DNA from: Chloroflexota bacterium
GTDB lineage: Bacteria > Chloroflexota > Anaerolineae > Anaerolineales > Villigracilaceae
DNA: 64,000 nt
NCBI GenBank assembly: GCA_016866215.1
Contig: VGNE01000002.1
Location: 1 to 64,000 of the forward strand
Direction of reading: 5' to 3'
The notes beneath the pieces were generated by a model. The model was not told the origin of the DNA, made no database searches, and saw only the letters and a list, made by a program, of their open reading frames with translations. The translations under genes were made by a program, and so were the position numbers. Positions within the stretch are counted from its first letter, which is position 1, and the number at the start of each line of letters is the position of its first letter. Of this stretch, positions 39,034-49,376 are shown one piece after another.

Positions 39034-39158
39034 CTGGTTGAGTAGCCCCGAATGCTCTGTGAGGGGCGTATCGAAACCAGCAATGATAGGTAAACTTTAA
39101 ATTTCGAGATGTGGTCTCGATACGTGTCTCGCTATCGCTCGACACTACTCGACCACCA
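39034..39158. repeat. palindromic interspersed repeat, copy B
   Basis: CTGGTTGAGTAG...GTATCGAAACCAG ... GTGGTCTCGATACG...CTACTCGACCACC. Confidence 0.88.
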
Positions 39159-39173
39159 TCATGAATTTAAATT

Positions 39174-40574
39174 TTAGACAACAGTACGCGGGTCCGTGAC
39201 GACTCCATTGATCGCTGTTGCCGCCGCAGTGACGGGGCTGGCTAAAAACGTGCGTCCGCCTTTGCCTTGCCTTCCTTCAAAATTGCGATTGCTGGTTGAG
39301 ACAGCATATTGACCTGGAGTTAATTGATCGGGATTCATCGCGATACACATGCTGCACCCTGCTTCGCGCCATTCACCGCCTGCTTCTTTGAAAATTTTAT
39401 CCAAGCCTTCCTGCTCGGCTTGCTTTTTAACATCTTGAGAACCAGGCACCACCATGAGACGTAAGCTATCCGCAACTTTGCGTCCCTTCAGCATTGCAGC
39501 GGCAAGACGTAAATCAGAGATACGTGAGTTGGTGCAACTGCCGATGAAAACCACATCCACTTTTTTGCCAAGCAGGGATTGACCAGGCTGTAAGCCCATG
39601 TAAGCCAATGCTTTTTCGAAGGCGGCTTTTTGTGATGGTTCAGTAAATGATTCAGTGGTGGGGACTCGATCTGTGATCTTCATGCCCATGCCAGGATTTG
39701 TGCCGTAGGTGATCATCGGTTCAAGTTCAGAAGCGTTGAGCATAATGGACTTGTCGTACGTCGCGCCTTCATCACTTGGCAATGTTTTCCAATACGCAAC
39801 GGCTTTGTCCCAGTCTGCGCCTTGTGGGGCGAACTCGCGTCCCTTGAGATATTCAAAGGTCACTTCATCGGGCGCGATCATGCCTGCGCGCGCGCCGCCT
39901 TCAATGGACATGTTGCAGATGGTCATGCGCTGTTCCATGGTCAAGCCGCGGATGGCTTCACCTGTGAACTCAAAGACGTGACCTGTTCCGCCGCCCACGC
40001 CGATTCTGGCAATGAGCGCGAGGATGATGTCTTTAGCTGAAACGCCATTTGCAAGTATGCCAATGACTCGAACTTCGTATGTCTTGGCTTTCCTTTGCAG
40101 CAAGCATTGAGTCGCAAGCACATGCTCCACTTCGGATGTGCCGATACCGAAAGCCAATGCGCCAAACGCGCCATGCGTAGCGGTGTGACTATCGCCGCAG
40201 ACGATGGTCATGCCTGGCTGGGTGCGTCCGAGTTCGGGGCCAATCACGTGGACAATGCCGCGGTGGGGACTGGTCATGCCATGCAAGGTGATCCCGAATT
40301 CAGCGGCGTTGGTTTCCATTTGCTTGATCTGCGCGGCGGCCATTGCGTCTGCAATGGGAACATCTATCGGCGTGGTTGGAATCGAATGATCCATCGTGGC
40401 GAGAGTTTTATCGGGGCGGCGGACTTTTAATCCGCGCTGACGCAGGCCCGTGAAAGCTTGCGGTGAGGTGACTTCGTGCACGAGGTGCAAGTCAATGTAG
40501 AGGACAGCTGGGGATTCAGGTTGTTCTGCGACAACGTGTAAGTCCCAGATTTTTTGGAAGAGAGTTTTGGGCAT
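39174..40574 (-). CDS. leuC: 3-isopropylmalate dehydratase large subunit
   Basis: [45 protein letters not shown]. Confidence 0.96.
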   Translation of the reverse strand: MPKTLFQKIWDLHVVAEQPESPAVLYIDLHLVHEVTSPQAFTGLRQRGLKVRRPDKTLATMDHSIPTTPIDVPIADAMAAAQIKQMETNAAEFGITLHGMTSPHRGIVHVIGPELGRTQPGMTIVCGDSHTATHGAFGALAFGIGTSEVEHVLATQCLLQRKAKTYEVRVIGILANGVSAKDIILALIARIGVGGGTGHVFEFTGEAIRGLTMEQRMTICNMSIEGGARAGMIAPDEVTFEYLKGREFAPQGADWDKAVAYWKTLPSDEGATYDKSIMLNASELEPMITYGTNPGMGMKITDRVPTTESFTEPSQKAAFEKALAYMGLQPGQSLLGKKVDVVFIGSCTNSRISDLRLAAAMLKGRKVADSLRLMVVPGSQDVKKQAEQEGLDKIFKEAGGEWREAGCSMCIAMNPDQLTPGQYAVSTSNRNFEGRQGKGGRTFLASPVTAAATAINGVVTDPRTVV

Positions 40575-40677
40575 AGGGTTATCAGTGAGTAGTAATCAGT
40601 GAACAGTTATCAGTTTTAAAGACGTGTTGCGTGTTGCGTGTTCCGTGCCTACCTGTCTACTTGTTTACCTGTTTTCG

Positions 40678-40839
40678 TTACTCGCTTTCAGCAGAGTCGT
40701 CTGCATCGGTAATGGGAGCAGGTTCGGGCGCGGAAAAGAATCCGCTTGTATCCCAGCCAGATGGGATGGTTTGCGGTTCGGGAAAAGGGTTGTAGGCTGA
40801 GGTCTGGACAGTGTCCTGATTTTCATCTTGAGTGGTCAT
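40678..40839 (-). CDS. 53-aa acidic Pro-rich small protein between leuA and leuC
   Basis: MTTQDENQDTVQTSAYNPFPEPQTIPSGWDTSGFFSAPEPAPITDADDSAESE*; good SD (AAAAGGAGAAATTGAC-ATG). Confidence 0.65.
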   Translation of the reverse strand: MTTQDENQDTVQTSAYNPFPEPQTIPSGWDTSGFFSAPEPAPITDADDSAESE

Positions 40840-40868
40840 GTCAATTTCTCCTTTTTATAAATACTCCG

Positions 40869-40991
40869 TTGGTTGAGTAGGGCGAGTGTTCTTCTCACCC
40901 GTATCGAAACCAACAAGTTATCAAAATACTTTTCATTCACTGGTGGTTTCGATACGCCCTGCGATGAACAAGCAGGGCTACTCAACCACCG
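40869..40991. repeat. palindromic interspersed repeat, copy C
   Basis: TTGGTTGAGTAG...GTATCGAAACCAA ... TGGTGGTTTCGATACG...CTACTCAACCACC. Confidence 0.88.
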
Positions 40992-41001
40992 AGTTCCATA
41001 T

Positions 41002-42642
41002 TTATCCAAGCATCACTCCGAAATCGTTCTGGACTTTTTCAGTCCCTTCGGTTTGCGCGATGATTAATTTGTTGACGGCATTGATATAAGCCTTGGCGCT
41101 GGCGACAATGATGTCCATATCTGCGCCGTGACCGCCGTAAACGCGCGAGTATTCAACTTCGCTTTGCGCGTCCATGGTTGATTTTCCGTTATCGCTTTGA
41201 ATGCGGACAGTGACTTCACCGAGCGCGTCAATGCCCGATGTGATGGCGTGGATGTTGAATTCAAGCAAGGTGCATGGAACGTTGATGATCGAATCAATCG
41301 CCTTGTACGTTGCATCCACCGGACCTGTGCCGATCGCGGCGACGGTGTGAATGATTCCATCGGGTCCGCGCAAACGGACAGTGGCTGTGGGCATGCCCAT
41401 CGTGCCGCATGAAACTTGCATACCGCTCAACAAATACACATCGCGCGGACGATAAAACTCATCGGCAATGAGGGCTTCGAGATCAAGGTCGGTGACGGTC
41501 TTCTTGCGGTCAGCGAGCTCCTTGAAACGCGCGAAGGCTTTATCGAGTTCAACTTCATCGAGCGAGTGACCCATCTCAGCGAGACGCGAACGCAGCGCAT
41601 GGCGGCCCGAATGTTTACCCAACACAAGTTTGGATTGATTAACGCCGACATCTTCGGGGCGCATGATCTCATACGTGGTCTGGTGCTTCAACATTCCATC
41701 CTGATGAATGCCCGCTTCATGCGCGAAAGCATTTGAACCCACGATGGCTTTATTCGGCTGGACAATTATGCCCGTGTAATTGCTGACTATCTTGCTAATG
41801 CGCGAAATTTGGGTCGTCTCAATTCCCGTTTCAAGATTGAAAACCGGCTTGCGAGTCTTCAATGTCATCACAACTTCTTCGAGCGATGTATTGCCCGCGC
41901 GTTCGCCGATTCCATTAACCGTCACTTCAGCCTGACGTGCGCCCGCTTGAATGCCCGCCAATGTATTCGCAGTTGCGAGTCCAAGATCGTCATGGCAATG
42001 CACAGAGATCGTGATGCCATCGTGCATGCCTGGTGTGTTCCTGATAATGCCGTCAATCAATTTATAAAATTCATCGGGCGTAGTGTAACCCACCGTATCG
42101 GGAATATTCAACGTGGTTGCGCCAGCCTTGATGGCTTCGCCCAAAACCACATACAAAAATTCCGGGTCAGAGCGCCCCGCATCTTCGGGCGAGAACTCAA
42201 CATCCGCGCACAAAGTCCGCGCGTATGCAACCATTTCCGCAACACGCTGCACAACATCTTCGGGATCCATTTTCAATTTGTGCTTCATGTGAATTTCAGA
42301 AGTCGCAAGGAAAGTATGGATGCGCGGTTTCTGCGCCTCTTTGACGGCTTCCCACGCCTTATCAATATCGGATTTATTCGCGCGCGCCAATCCCGTGATG
42401 ATGGGGACTCGCATTTCTTTATCCGCGCCGACAGTTGGCTGCCCAACTTCGACAGCAATTCGTCTGACGGCTTCCAAATCGTCTGGCGAGGCGGCAGGGA
42501 ATCCCGCTTCGATAATATCCACGCCGAGGCGCGCGAGATGATGCGCCAATTCCAACTTCTCAGCAGAAGTCATCGTCGCGCCAGGGGACTGTTCCCCGTC
42601 GCGTAGGGTGGTGTCGAATATTTTTACATAATTATTTGGCAT
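41002..42642 (-). CDS. leuA: 2-isopropylmalate synthase
   Basis: [44 protein letters not shown]. Confidence 0.95.
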   Translation of the reverse strand: MPNNYVKIFDTTLRDGEQSPGATMTSAEKLELAHHLARLGVDIIEAGFPAASPDDLEAVRRIAVEVGQPTVGADKEMRVPIITGLARANKSDIDKAWEAVKEAQKPRIHTFLATSEIHMKHKLKMDPEDVVQRVAEMVAYARTLCADVEFSPEDAGRSDPEFLYVVLGEAIKAGATTLNIPDTVGYTTPDEFYKLIDGIIRNTPGMHDGITISVHCHDDLGLATANTLAGIQAGARQAEVTVNGIGERAGNTSLEEVVMTLKTRKPVFNLETGIETTQISRISKIVSNYTGIIVQPNKAIVGSNAFAHEAGIHQDGMLKHQTTYEIMRPEDVGVNQSKLVLGKHSGRHALRSRLAEMGHSLDEVELDKAFARFKELADRKKTVTDLDLEALIADEFYRPRDVYLLSGMQVSCGTMGMPTATVRLRGPDGIIHTVAAIGTGPVDATYKAIDSIINVPCTLLEFNIHAITSGIDALGEVTVRIQSDNGKSTMDAQSEVEYSRVYGGHGADMDIIVASAKAYINAVNKLIIAQTEGTEKVQNDFGVMLG

Positions 42643-42867
42643 AGAATTCTCCGTTCGGAGTAGACAGGTACACATGTAAACACGTAGGCAGGTGATACTT
42701 GCTTCGGCAAAAGAATCTTGCGCCCTGTTACCCGCACAATGATGGTATCGCGCGTATGCGGGTTGTCTTGCGCCCTGTTGCCCGCACGGGGATGAATCCC
42801 CGTGCTATTTTTACGAAGCCCCGTAAACGGGACTCGAACCTGTTTACCTGTCTACTTGTTTCCTTGT

Positions 42868-43926
42868 CTACTTTTCTTTCTTCCAATTCTCAGGTCGCAA
42901 CGATCTAACTGCCGCGCCTGCGCGCCACATTTCAGAATCACGAATTGCAGCAAGTTCTACTTCGAGTTTCGCACGATAATCAGGCTGGCTGTTGGCTTCA
43001 AGAGTAATACGGGCTTCGTTGCCAGTGACCACGGATTCATAGAGCGCGTCAAACACGGGAGCCACCGCATCGCGGAAGCGTGGATGCCAATCCAATGCGC
43101 CGCGTTGAGCAGTGGTGGAGCAGTTGGCGTACATGAAGTCCATGCCGTTTTCACCGACGAGGCGAATCAAGGATTGCGTGAGTTCTTCGACAGTTTCGTT
43201 GAAGGCTTCGGATGGAGAATGTCCATGCTTGCGGAGTACGTTGTATTGCGCTTCCATCACACCAGACAATGCACCGATGAGAACGCCGCGTTCACCTGTC
43301 AGGTCGCTGTACACTTCGTTCTTGAAAGTTGTCGGGAACAAGTAGCCAGCGCCGATGGCAATACCCAAAGCAATCGCGCGTTCATTTGCGCGCCCCGTGT
43401 GATCCTGGTGGACGGTGTAACTGGCGTTGATTCCGCTGCCCGCCAAAAAGTTGCGGCGGACACTTGTGCCAGAACCCTTCGGCGCGACGAGAGCCACATC
43501 CACGTGCGGAGGAGGAATCACACCCGTATCATCTTTGAATGTGACAGAGAATCCATGCGAGAAATACAGCATGTCACCTTCGTTCAAACATTCCACGAGC
43601 TTCGACCACTGCGAGCGTTGACCTGCGTCAGATAATAAATATTGAACGACAGTTCCCTTTTCTGCAGCTTCTTCAACATTGAATAATGTCTTGCCTGGAA
43701 CCCAGCCGTCTGCAACAGCCTTATCCCAATTTTTCGTACCTTCGCGCTGACCGACGATCACGTTGATCCCGTTGTCGCGCATATTCATCGCCTGCGCAGG
43801 ACCCTGCACGCCGTAGCCAAGCACTGCCACAACTTCATTCTTCAAAACTTCACGCGCCTTCTCAAGCGGAAATTCGTCGCGTGTTACCACATCTTCAACT
43901 GTGCCGCCAAAATTGATCTTTGCCAT
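42868..43926 (-). CDS. ilvC: ketol-acid reductoisomerase
   Basis: VAVLGYGVQGPAQAMNMRDNGINVIVGQREG; full KARI layout. Confidence 0.94.
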   Translation of the reverse strand: MAKINFGGTVEDVVTRDEFPLEKAREVLKNEVVAVLGYGVQGPAQAMNMRDNGINVIVGQREGTKNWDKAVADGWVPGKTLFNVEEAAEKGTVVQYLLSDAGQRSQWSKLVECLNEGDMLYFSHGFSVTFKDDTGVIPPPHVDVALVAPKGSGTSVRRNFLAGSGINASYTVHQDHTGRANERAIALGIAIGAGYLFPTTFKNEVYSDLTGERGVLIGALSGVMEAQYNVLRKHGHSPSEAFNETVEELTQSLIRLVGENGMDFMYANCSTTAQRGALDWHPRFRDAVAPVFDALYESVVTGNEARITLEANSQPDYRAKLEVELAAIRDSEMWRAGAAVRSLRPENWKKEK

Positions 43927-44052
43927 GATTGCTGTTCTCCTTAAAAGTTTTTTGTGTGTTGCGTGTTGCGTGTTGCGTGAGCATAATCAAGGGAACGGAA
44001 CACGCAACACGTTTTTTTTCATCCTTCATCCTTCCTCATTCATCCTTGCTCT

Positions 44053-44613
44053 TCACGGCGCCATCTCTGCCAACTCTTCCAAATCCTCATACCGATTGCC
44101 CGTTACCCCAGGCACACGGCGGACTCCATCATTCACACCGCGAGTCATCGCCACCTGACCGGTACGCACCATTTCCACAATCCCCAGTGGACGTAACAAC
44201 TCGATCATGCCTTCGATCTTATCCTCCGTGCCAGTGATCTCGACGATAACCGAATCAGCCGCCACATCCACGATATGGGCGCGGAATATTTCAGCGAGAC
44301 CATTAACTTCAGCGCGTTTTTCGGGTCCGACCTTTATTTTGATCAGAGCCAGGTCACGGGTCACCGAAGGTTGACGCGTCACGTCCTGCACGTCAATCAC
44401 GTTGACCAGTTTATATAGATTCGCTTCGATCTTGTGCGCGTCCATATCGCCGTTGGGACAATCCACCACCACGGTCATGCGCGAAACTTCAGGGTCTTCC
44501 GTCCGCCCCACTGCGAGCGACTCAATATTGAAATTGCGGCGGCGAAACAGAGAAGCGACGCGGTTCAATACACCAGGTCTATTTTCTACTAATGCAATGA
44601 AAGTGTAGTTCAT
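44053..44613 (-). CDS. ilvN: acetolactate synthase small subunit
   Basis: MNYTFIALVENRPGVLNRVASLFRRRNFNIESLAVG ACT domain. Confidence 0.95.
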   Translation of the reverse strand: MNYTFIALVENRPGVLNRVASLFRRRNFNIESLAVGRTEDPEVSRMTVVVDCPNGDMDAHKIEANLYKLVNVIDVQDVTRQPSVTRDLALIKIKVGPEKRAEVNGLAEIFRAHIVDVAADSVIVEITGTEDKIEGMIELLRPLGIVEMVRTGQVAMTRGVNDGVRRVPGVTGNRYEDLEELAEMAP

Positions 44614-44628
44614 TCTTACTCCTTGTAT

Positions 44629-44715
44629 CGTCATTGCGAGGGCGCTAGCCCGAAGCAATCCCCAACACGTTGAAGGAGATTGCTTCGTCGGGAAGAGCAT
44701 CCTCCTCGCAACGAC
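44629..44715. repeat. palindromic repeat (GTCATTGCGAGG...GAAGCAATC / GATTGCTTC...CCTCGCAACGAC)
   Basis: Two facing arms in the ilvB-ilvN spacer. Confidence 0.85.
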
Positions 44716-44719
44716 ATGA

Positions 44720-46402
44720 TTATCTTGCAGGCCTCTGTAACATCTGATCCAAGGCCGCGCCTGCGGGAACCATCGGGTAGACGGCTTCCTCCTGCTCCAC
44801 GCGGAATTCGATCACGGTGGGACCTTGAATACTGCGCGCCCAGGCAATCGCTTCATCCACTTCTTCGCGCTTGGTCACGCGCCTTGCTGGGACACCGTGC
44901 GCTTCGGCGAGTTTCACAAAATCTGGCGAGAGCATGTTCACGGCAGAGTAACGCTTCTCGAAGAAGAACTCCTGCCACTGACGCACCATGCCGAGAAAAC
45001 TGTTATTCATGATCGCCACTTTTACATTCGCGCCTTCCTGCACGGCAGTCGTCAACTCTGCGGCAGTCATCTGGAAACCGCCGTCGCCCGCCACAGCCCA
45101 TACTTCCTGAGTCTTGTCTGCGAACCACGCGCCAATCGCGGCGGGCAAACCAAAGCCCATCGTCCCCGCGCCGCCCGAAGTCAGCCAGCGATTCGGTTTA
45201 TCCAGTTGATAATATTGCGCTGTCCACATCTGGTGTTGACCGACATCCGTCGTCACAATCGCGCCGCCGCCTGTGGCTTTCCAAATATCGGCGATGAGAT
45301 GAGGCACATACAACTTGCCATCATCTTCCCAATTCATAATGCTGCGCGTATCGGCTTCCGATTTCCATTCGTTGATCTGCTTCTTCCATTCTTCGTGATC
45401 GTATTCATCCACCATTGGAATCAGGTCACTCAACACCGTTTTCAAATCACCCACGAGCGGAACATCCACAGACACGTTTTTATGCACTTCCGACGGATCA
45501 ATTTCAATATGGATTTTCTTCGCGTGCGGCGCGTAGGTTTTCAACGTGCCAGTCACGCGGTCATCGAAGCGCATTCCAAAAGCAAGGATCAAATCCGAAT
45601 TTTGAATCGCCATGTTGGTGTGGACTTCACCGTGCATACCCATCATCCCCAAACTTAATTCATGCGAAGCGGGGAACGCGCCGAGTCCGAGCAAGGTGCT
45701 TGCCACGGGCGTTTGAGTCTTCACCGCGAATTGCATGAGCGCTTCCTCGGCTTTGGACATCAACACGCCATGTCCGCACAAAATGATCGGACGCTGCGCT
45801 TTCTCGATCAACTTGACCGCGCGCTCCAGTGAATCCTTCGGCGCATGATCCACAGGTTGATAACCTGGTAGTTTCACAGTTTCAGGATAAATAAATTCAG
45901 TCTGTTCCACCTGCGCGTTTTTGCAAATATCAATCAACACAGGACCAGGTCTGCCGCTGCGCGCAATGGTTAATGCCTCGCGCACAACTTCGGCAATTTC
46001 ATCGGCGCGCGTCACAAGGTAATTATGTTTTGTGATCGGCAATGTAATACCCGTCACATCCACTTCCTGAAACGCATCGCCGCCGATCAGGTGCGCGGCG
46101 ACCTGTCCCGTAACAAAAACTACCGGCACAGAATCCATCATCGCCGTGGCAATGCCCGTCACCAAATTCGTCGCGCCAGGTCCCGATGTCCCCATCGCCA
46201 TCCCCACCTTGCCCGAAGCGCGCGCGTACCCATCCGCCATGTGCGCCCCGCCCTGCTCATGCCGCACCAACACATGATGGATGGGATAACTCAACATCGC
46301 ATCATAGATCGGCATATTCGCCCCGCCAGGGTAGCCGAAGACCACCTCCACGCCTTCGCGCACCACACACTCCCACATAATTTCCGCGCCAGTTTTTTTC
46401 AT
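44720..46402 (-). CDS. ilvB: acetolactate synthase large subunit
   Basis: GAEIMWECVVREGVEVVFGYPGGANMPIYDAM; GDGGFQMTAAELTTAVQEGANVKVAIMNN TPP motif. Confidence 0.96.
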   Translation of the reverse strand: MKKTGAEIMWECVVREGVEVVFGYPGGANMPIYDAMLSYPIHHVLVRHEQGGAHMADGYARASGKVGMAMGTSGPGATNLVTGIATAMMDSVPVVFVTGQVAAHLIGGDAFQEVDVTGITLPITKHNYLVTRADEIAEVVREALTIARSGRPGPVLIDICKNAQVEQTEFIYPETVKLPGYQPVDHAPKDSLERAVKLIEKAQRPIILCGHGVLMSKAEEALMQFAVKTQTPVASTLLGLGAFPASHELSLGMMGMHGEVHTNMAIQNSDLILAFGMRFDDRVTGTLKTYAPHAKKIHIEIDPSEVHKNVSVDVPLVGDLKTVLSDLIPMVDEYDHEEWKKQINEWKSEADTRSIMNWEDDGKLYVPHLIADIWKATGGGAIVTTDVGQHQMWTAQYYQLDKPNRWLTSGGAGTMGFGLPAAIGAWFADKTQEVWAVAGDGGFQMTAAELTTAVQEGANVKVAIMNNSFLGMVRQWQEFFFEKRYSAVNMLSPDFVKLAEAHGVPARRVTKREEVDEAIAWARSIQGPTVIEFRVEQEEAVYPMVPAGAALDQMLQRPAR

Positions 46403-46432
46403 TCGCTCTCCTTCATCCGTTTTTAAATCCGT

Positions 46433-48112
46433 TCATCCGTTCATATCCGTTGTCAACACTGCGCCCGTATCCGCGCTCGTCACAAAATACGAATAACGTT
46501 TCAACCATTTGGACGTGGTTGTGGATTTGAACAGAGGCAGCGCACTCAGCCGACTTTGAATCTCCGCGCCACTCAACTTAACGTTGAGGCTGCGTGCCAC
46601 CAAATCAATTTGGACTACATCCCCAGCCTTGATCGCCCCAATCGGACCACCCGCAGCAGCTTCCGGCGACACATGCCCAATGCACGCCCCGCGAGTCCCG
46701 CCGCTAAAACGTCCATCGGTGATGAGCGCGACTTTATCGCCGAGTCCCTGCCCCATAATTGCGGCAGTCGGCGACAGCATCTCCTGCATCCCAGGTCCGC
46801 CCTTGGGGCCTTCATAGCGCACAACAACACAATCGCCCGCTTTCACTTTTCCAGCGAGAATTCCAGCCATCGCTTCATCTTGTGATTCAAAGATAACCGC
46901 AGGACCTTCAAACTTCATCATGGACTCACTCACGCCGCCCGCTTTCACAACCGATCCTTTGGGAGCGAGATTGCCAAACAAAATAGATAAGCCGCCGCGC
47001 TTGGAATAAGCATTCTCATATTTATGAATAACTTCTTCATCTTTGATATCGCAGCCTTGAATCGATTCCCCCAAGGTCTTGCCAGTTACAGTTATGCGGT
47101 CAAAATGCAACATGCCAGTTCCCCGTTGGACTTCGTTCAAGATGGCAGGGATTCCGCCCGCGCGATGGACATCTTCCATGTGCCATTTGCCCGCTGGACT
47201 CACTTTGCAGATATGAGGCACTTTATCGGCGACTGAATTGATTCGGCTCAGCGGATAGTCCACGTTCGCTTCGTTTGCCAACGCCAAAGTGTGAAGCACC
47301 GTATTCGATGAACCGCCCATCGCCATGTCCAGTGCGAACGCGTCGTCTATCGCATCGGCGGTGACAATGTCACGCGGCTTGATATCGCGTTCGATCAAGG
47401 TCATCACTTGCGCGGCGGCTTGCCTTGCCAAATCTTCGCGCTCAGGAGTCTTCGCTAAGGCAGAGCCGTTATAAGGTAATGCCAGACCGAGCACTTCCAT
47501 CAAACAGTTCATCGAGTTGGCGGTGAACATACCAGAGCATGATCCGCACGAAGGACAGGCAAATTTTTCAAGAATAGATAATCGCTTTTCATCAATTTTC
47601 CCCGCTGAAAATGCGCCGACGCCTTCAAAGACGGAGATCAAGTCAATCGTCTCGCCATCGGGAGTCATGCCCGCTTTCATTGCTCCACCTGAAACAAAAA
47701 TGGTCGGCACGTTGACGCGCATCGCAGCCAGCAACATGCCAGGCACGATCTTGTCGCAGTTGGGGATGCAGACCATGGCGTCAAATCTATGAGCTTCGAT
47801 CATGGTCTCGACGCAGTCAGCAATCAGTTCACGAGAGGGAAGCGAATACTTCATCCCCGCATGACCCATCGCGATACCATCATCCACGCCGATGGTGTTG
47901 AATTCAAACGGCACACCACCCGCCGCGCGGACAGCGTCCTTTACCAGTTTGCCAAACTCCTGCAAATGCACATGCCCGGGGACAACATCCACATAAGAAT
48001 TAACAATGGCGACAAATGGCTTGTTGAAATCATCGTCCTGCAAACCTGTGGCGCGTAACAATGCACGGTGCGGCGCTTTTTCATAACCCTTTTTTACTGT
48101 GTCTGAACGCAT
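46433..48112 (-). CDS. ilvD: dihydroxy-acid dehydratase
   Basis: [67 protein letters not shown]. Confidence 0.95.
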   Translation of the reverse strand: MRSDTVKKGYEKAPHRALLRATGLQDDDFNKPFVAIVNSYVDVVPGHVHLQEFGKLVKDAVRAAGGVPFEFNTIGVDDGIAMGHAGMKYSLPSRELIADCVETMIEAHRFDAMVCIPNCDKIVPGMLLAAMRVNVPTIFVSGGAMKAGMTPDGETIDLISVFEGVGAFSAGKIDEKRLSILEKFACPSCGSCSGMFTANSMNCLMEVLGLALPYNGSALAKTPEREDLARQAAAQVMTLIERDIKPRDIVTADAIDDAFALDMAMGGSSNTVLHTLALANEANVDYPLSRINSVADKVPHICKVSPAGKWHMEDVHRAGGIPAILNEVQRGTGMLHFDRITVTGKTLGESIQGCDIKDEEVIHKYENAYSKRGGLSILFGNLAPKGSVVKAGGVSESMMKFEGPAVIFESQDEAMAGILAGKVKAGDCVVVRYEGPKGGPGMQEMLSPTAAIMGQGLGDKVALITDGRFSGGTRGACIGHVSPEAAAGGPIGAIKAGDVVQIDLVARSLNVKLSGAEIQSRLSALPLFKSTTTSKWLKRYSYFVTSADTGAVLTTDMNG

Positions 48113-48216
48113 GTTGCTCCTTTGATGGCTGACCATAGACCATGGACGGTAGACGATGGATGGTGGTTGGGTTACGGTCGGTGGTCTATCGTCCACCGTC
48201 AGTTCTTAATTGATAT

Positions 48217-48248
48217 AAAAAAAGAGCCGCCCGTGGTTAGGGCGGCTC
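48217..48248 (-). terminator. rho-independent (attenuator) terminator upstream of ilvD
   Basis: Minus strand GAGCCGCCC-TAACCAC-GGGCGGCTC-TTTTTTT (9-bp stem, 7 T). Confidence 0.9.
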
Positions 48249-48270
48249 TTCGTACTACTTACGCAGTGAT

Positions 48271-48375
48271 TTACTTTACTCTCACCGTTGCCATCCTAAC
48301 CGAAAATTGATCCTTAATAATAAGGACCGCAAGGACGACGACAATAAGGGAGAGGCTGAACAAAGATATATTCAT
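48271..48375 (-). CDS. ilv operon leader peptide (predicted)
   Basis: MNISLFSLSLIVVVLAVLIIKDQFSVRMATVRVK*; 16 of 34 residues Ile/Leu/Val with an 11/13 run; lies between promoter and terminator. Confidence 0.82.
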   Translation of the reverse strand: MNISLFSLSLIVVVLAVLIIKDQFSVRMATVRVK

Positions 48376-48389
48376 GGGCTGTAGGTATT

Positions 48390-48424
48390 TCGCCCGATTA
48401 TAGGCAGAATTTGAAATAAGTCAA
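48390..48424 (-). promoter_or_regulatory. consensus sigma70-type promoter for the ilv-leu operon
   Basis: Minus strand TTGACT-16 bp-TATAAT, predicted start ~15 nt before the leader ATG. Confidence 0.8.
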
Positions 48425-48539
48425 GGGAATTTGTGATTCTCATGATGTCATTGCGAGTATATTCATAGTGGGAATTGCTGAATGGATTGCGTTGGATGTG
48501 TGCACGCAAAACATGTCAGAGGATAGTTCCCTGCGCTGT

Positions 48540-48588
48540 CACTTCGACAGGGTTTCGACAAGCTCAACCTACCAGCTCAGTACAAGCC
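48540..48588. repeat. nested short repeats (CACTTCGACAGG|GTTTCGACAAGCTCAACCTACCAG|CTCAGTACAAGCC)
   Basis: Outer unit matches the reverse complement of the transposase insert, interrupted by a related unit. Confidence 0.7.
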
Positions 48589-48717
48589 TCGGCACAGGAT
48601 TTACTCGATGAACGCCGCCGACAGGGTGCTTCGCGAAGGACGGCGGCTTGAGCCTATTTACCAACATACTTTGAGCGCCCCCAGTTGGATTCGGTTAAGT
48701 ATAACAACCTGACAAAA

Positions 48718-49311
48718 TCAATACTTCAGATATATATACTTCTTCCTCGGATTGATCCCCACCCTCCCTTCGAAATAGCTCTTGATCGCTTTTATGTCTG
48801 CATCCATATTTTCTGTTGGGTGAAATACCTGTCCAACATGCACGGTTTTCTTTGCGCCATCCACAACCGCCATCACTACGGGAATCCCTGCTTTTTTGGC
48901 GATGTGATAAAAGCCCATCTTCCATTCACTGACATAATGCCGCGTGCCTTCGGGGGTGATGGTCAAAATGAATTTGTCTGATTTTTCGCAGGCATCCACC
49001 ATTTGATCAACGAGTCCTTGCGACTTTTTACGGTCCACGGGAATGCCGCCGCACCAATAGAAGAACCAGCCGATCGGGCTGCGGAACAACTCCGCTTTGC
49101 CCATAAAGCCGACGTTGGCCCGCAGGTGGAAGATGATGCCGAGGAACAGTACGAAATCCCAGTTGGAGGTGTGCGGCGCGCCGATCAATATATATTTTGG
49201 CAGGTCGGGCAATTTTCCCTCCACACGCCAACCGACCATGCGCAGAATCAAATTTGCCATCACGCGTAGAAATATGCTGAGAATGGGAGTGTTGAAAATA
49301 GTGGTCTTCAA
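48718..49311 (-). CDS. lysophospholipid acyltransferase-family protein
   Basis: YILIGAPHTSNWDFVLFLGIIFHLRANVGFMGKAELFRSPIGWFFYWCGGIPVDRK. Confidence 0.9.
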   Translation of the reverse strand: MKTTIFNTPILSIFLRVMANLILRMVGWRVEGKLPDLPKYILIGAPHTSNWDFVLFLGIIFHLRANVGFMGKAELFRSPIGWFFYWCGGIPVDRKKSQGLVDQMVDACEKSDKFILTITPEGTRHYVSEWKMGFYHIAKKAGIPVVMAVVDGAKKTVHVGQVFHPTENMDADIKAIKSYFEGRVGINPRKKYIYLKY

Positions 49312-49376
49312 TTTTTTGTCCTCAACTTATTTAACCCTCAAATTTCGTTTGCGTCTCTCAAATTGGAGCGCGGATT

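Noticed and set aside
41809-42606. 265-aa plus-strand ORF
   Set aside because: Antisense to leuA.
42816-42850. tRNA-like T-arm (minus GGTTCGAGTCCCGTTTACGGGGC)
   Set aside because: No acceptor, D or anticodon arm; the upstream side is just ACAGGTAAAC tandem repeat; the T-stem has a mismatch.
42802-43635. 277-aa plus-strand ORF
   Set aside because: Antisense to ilvC.
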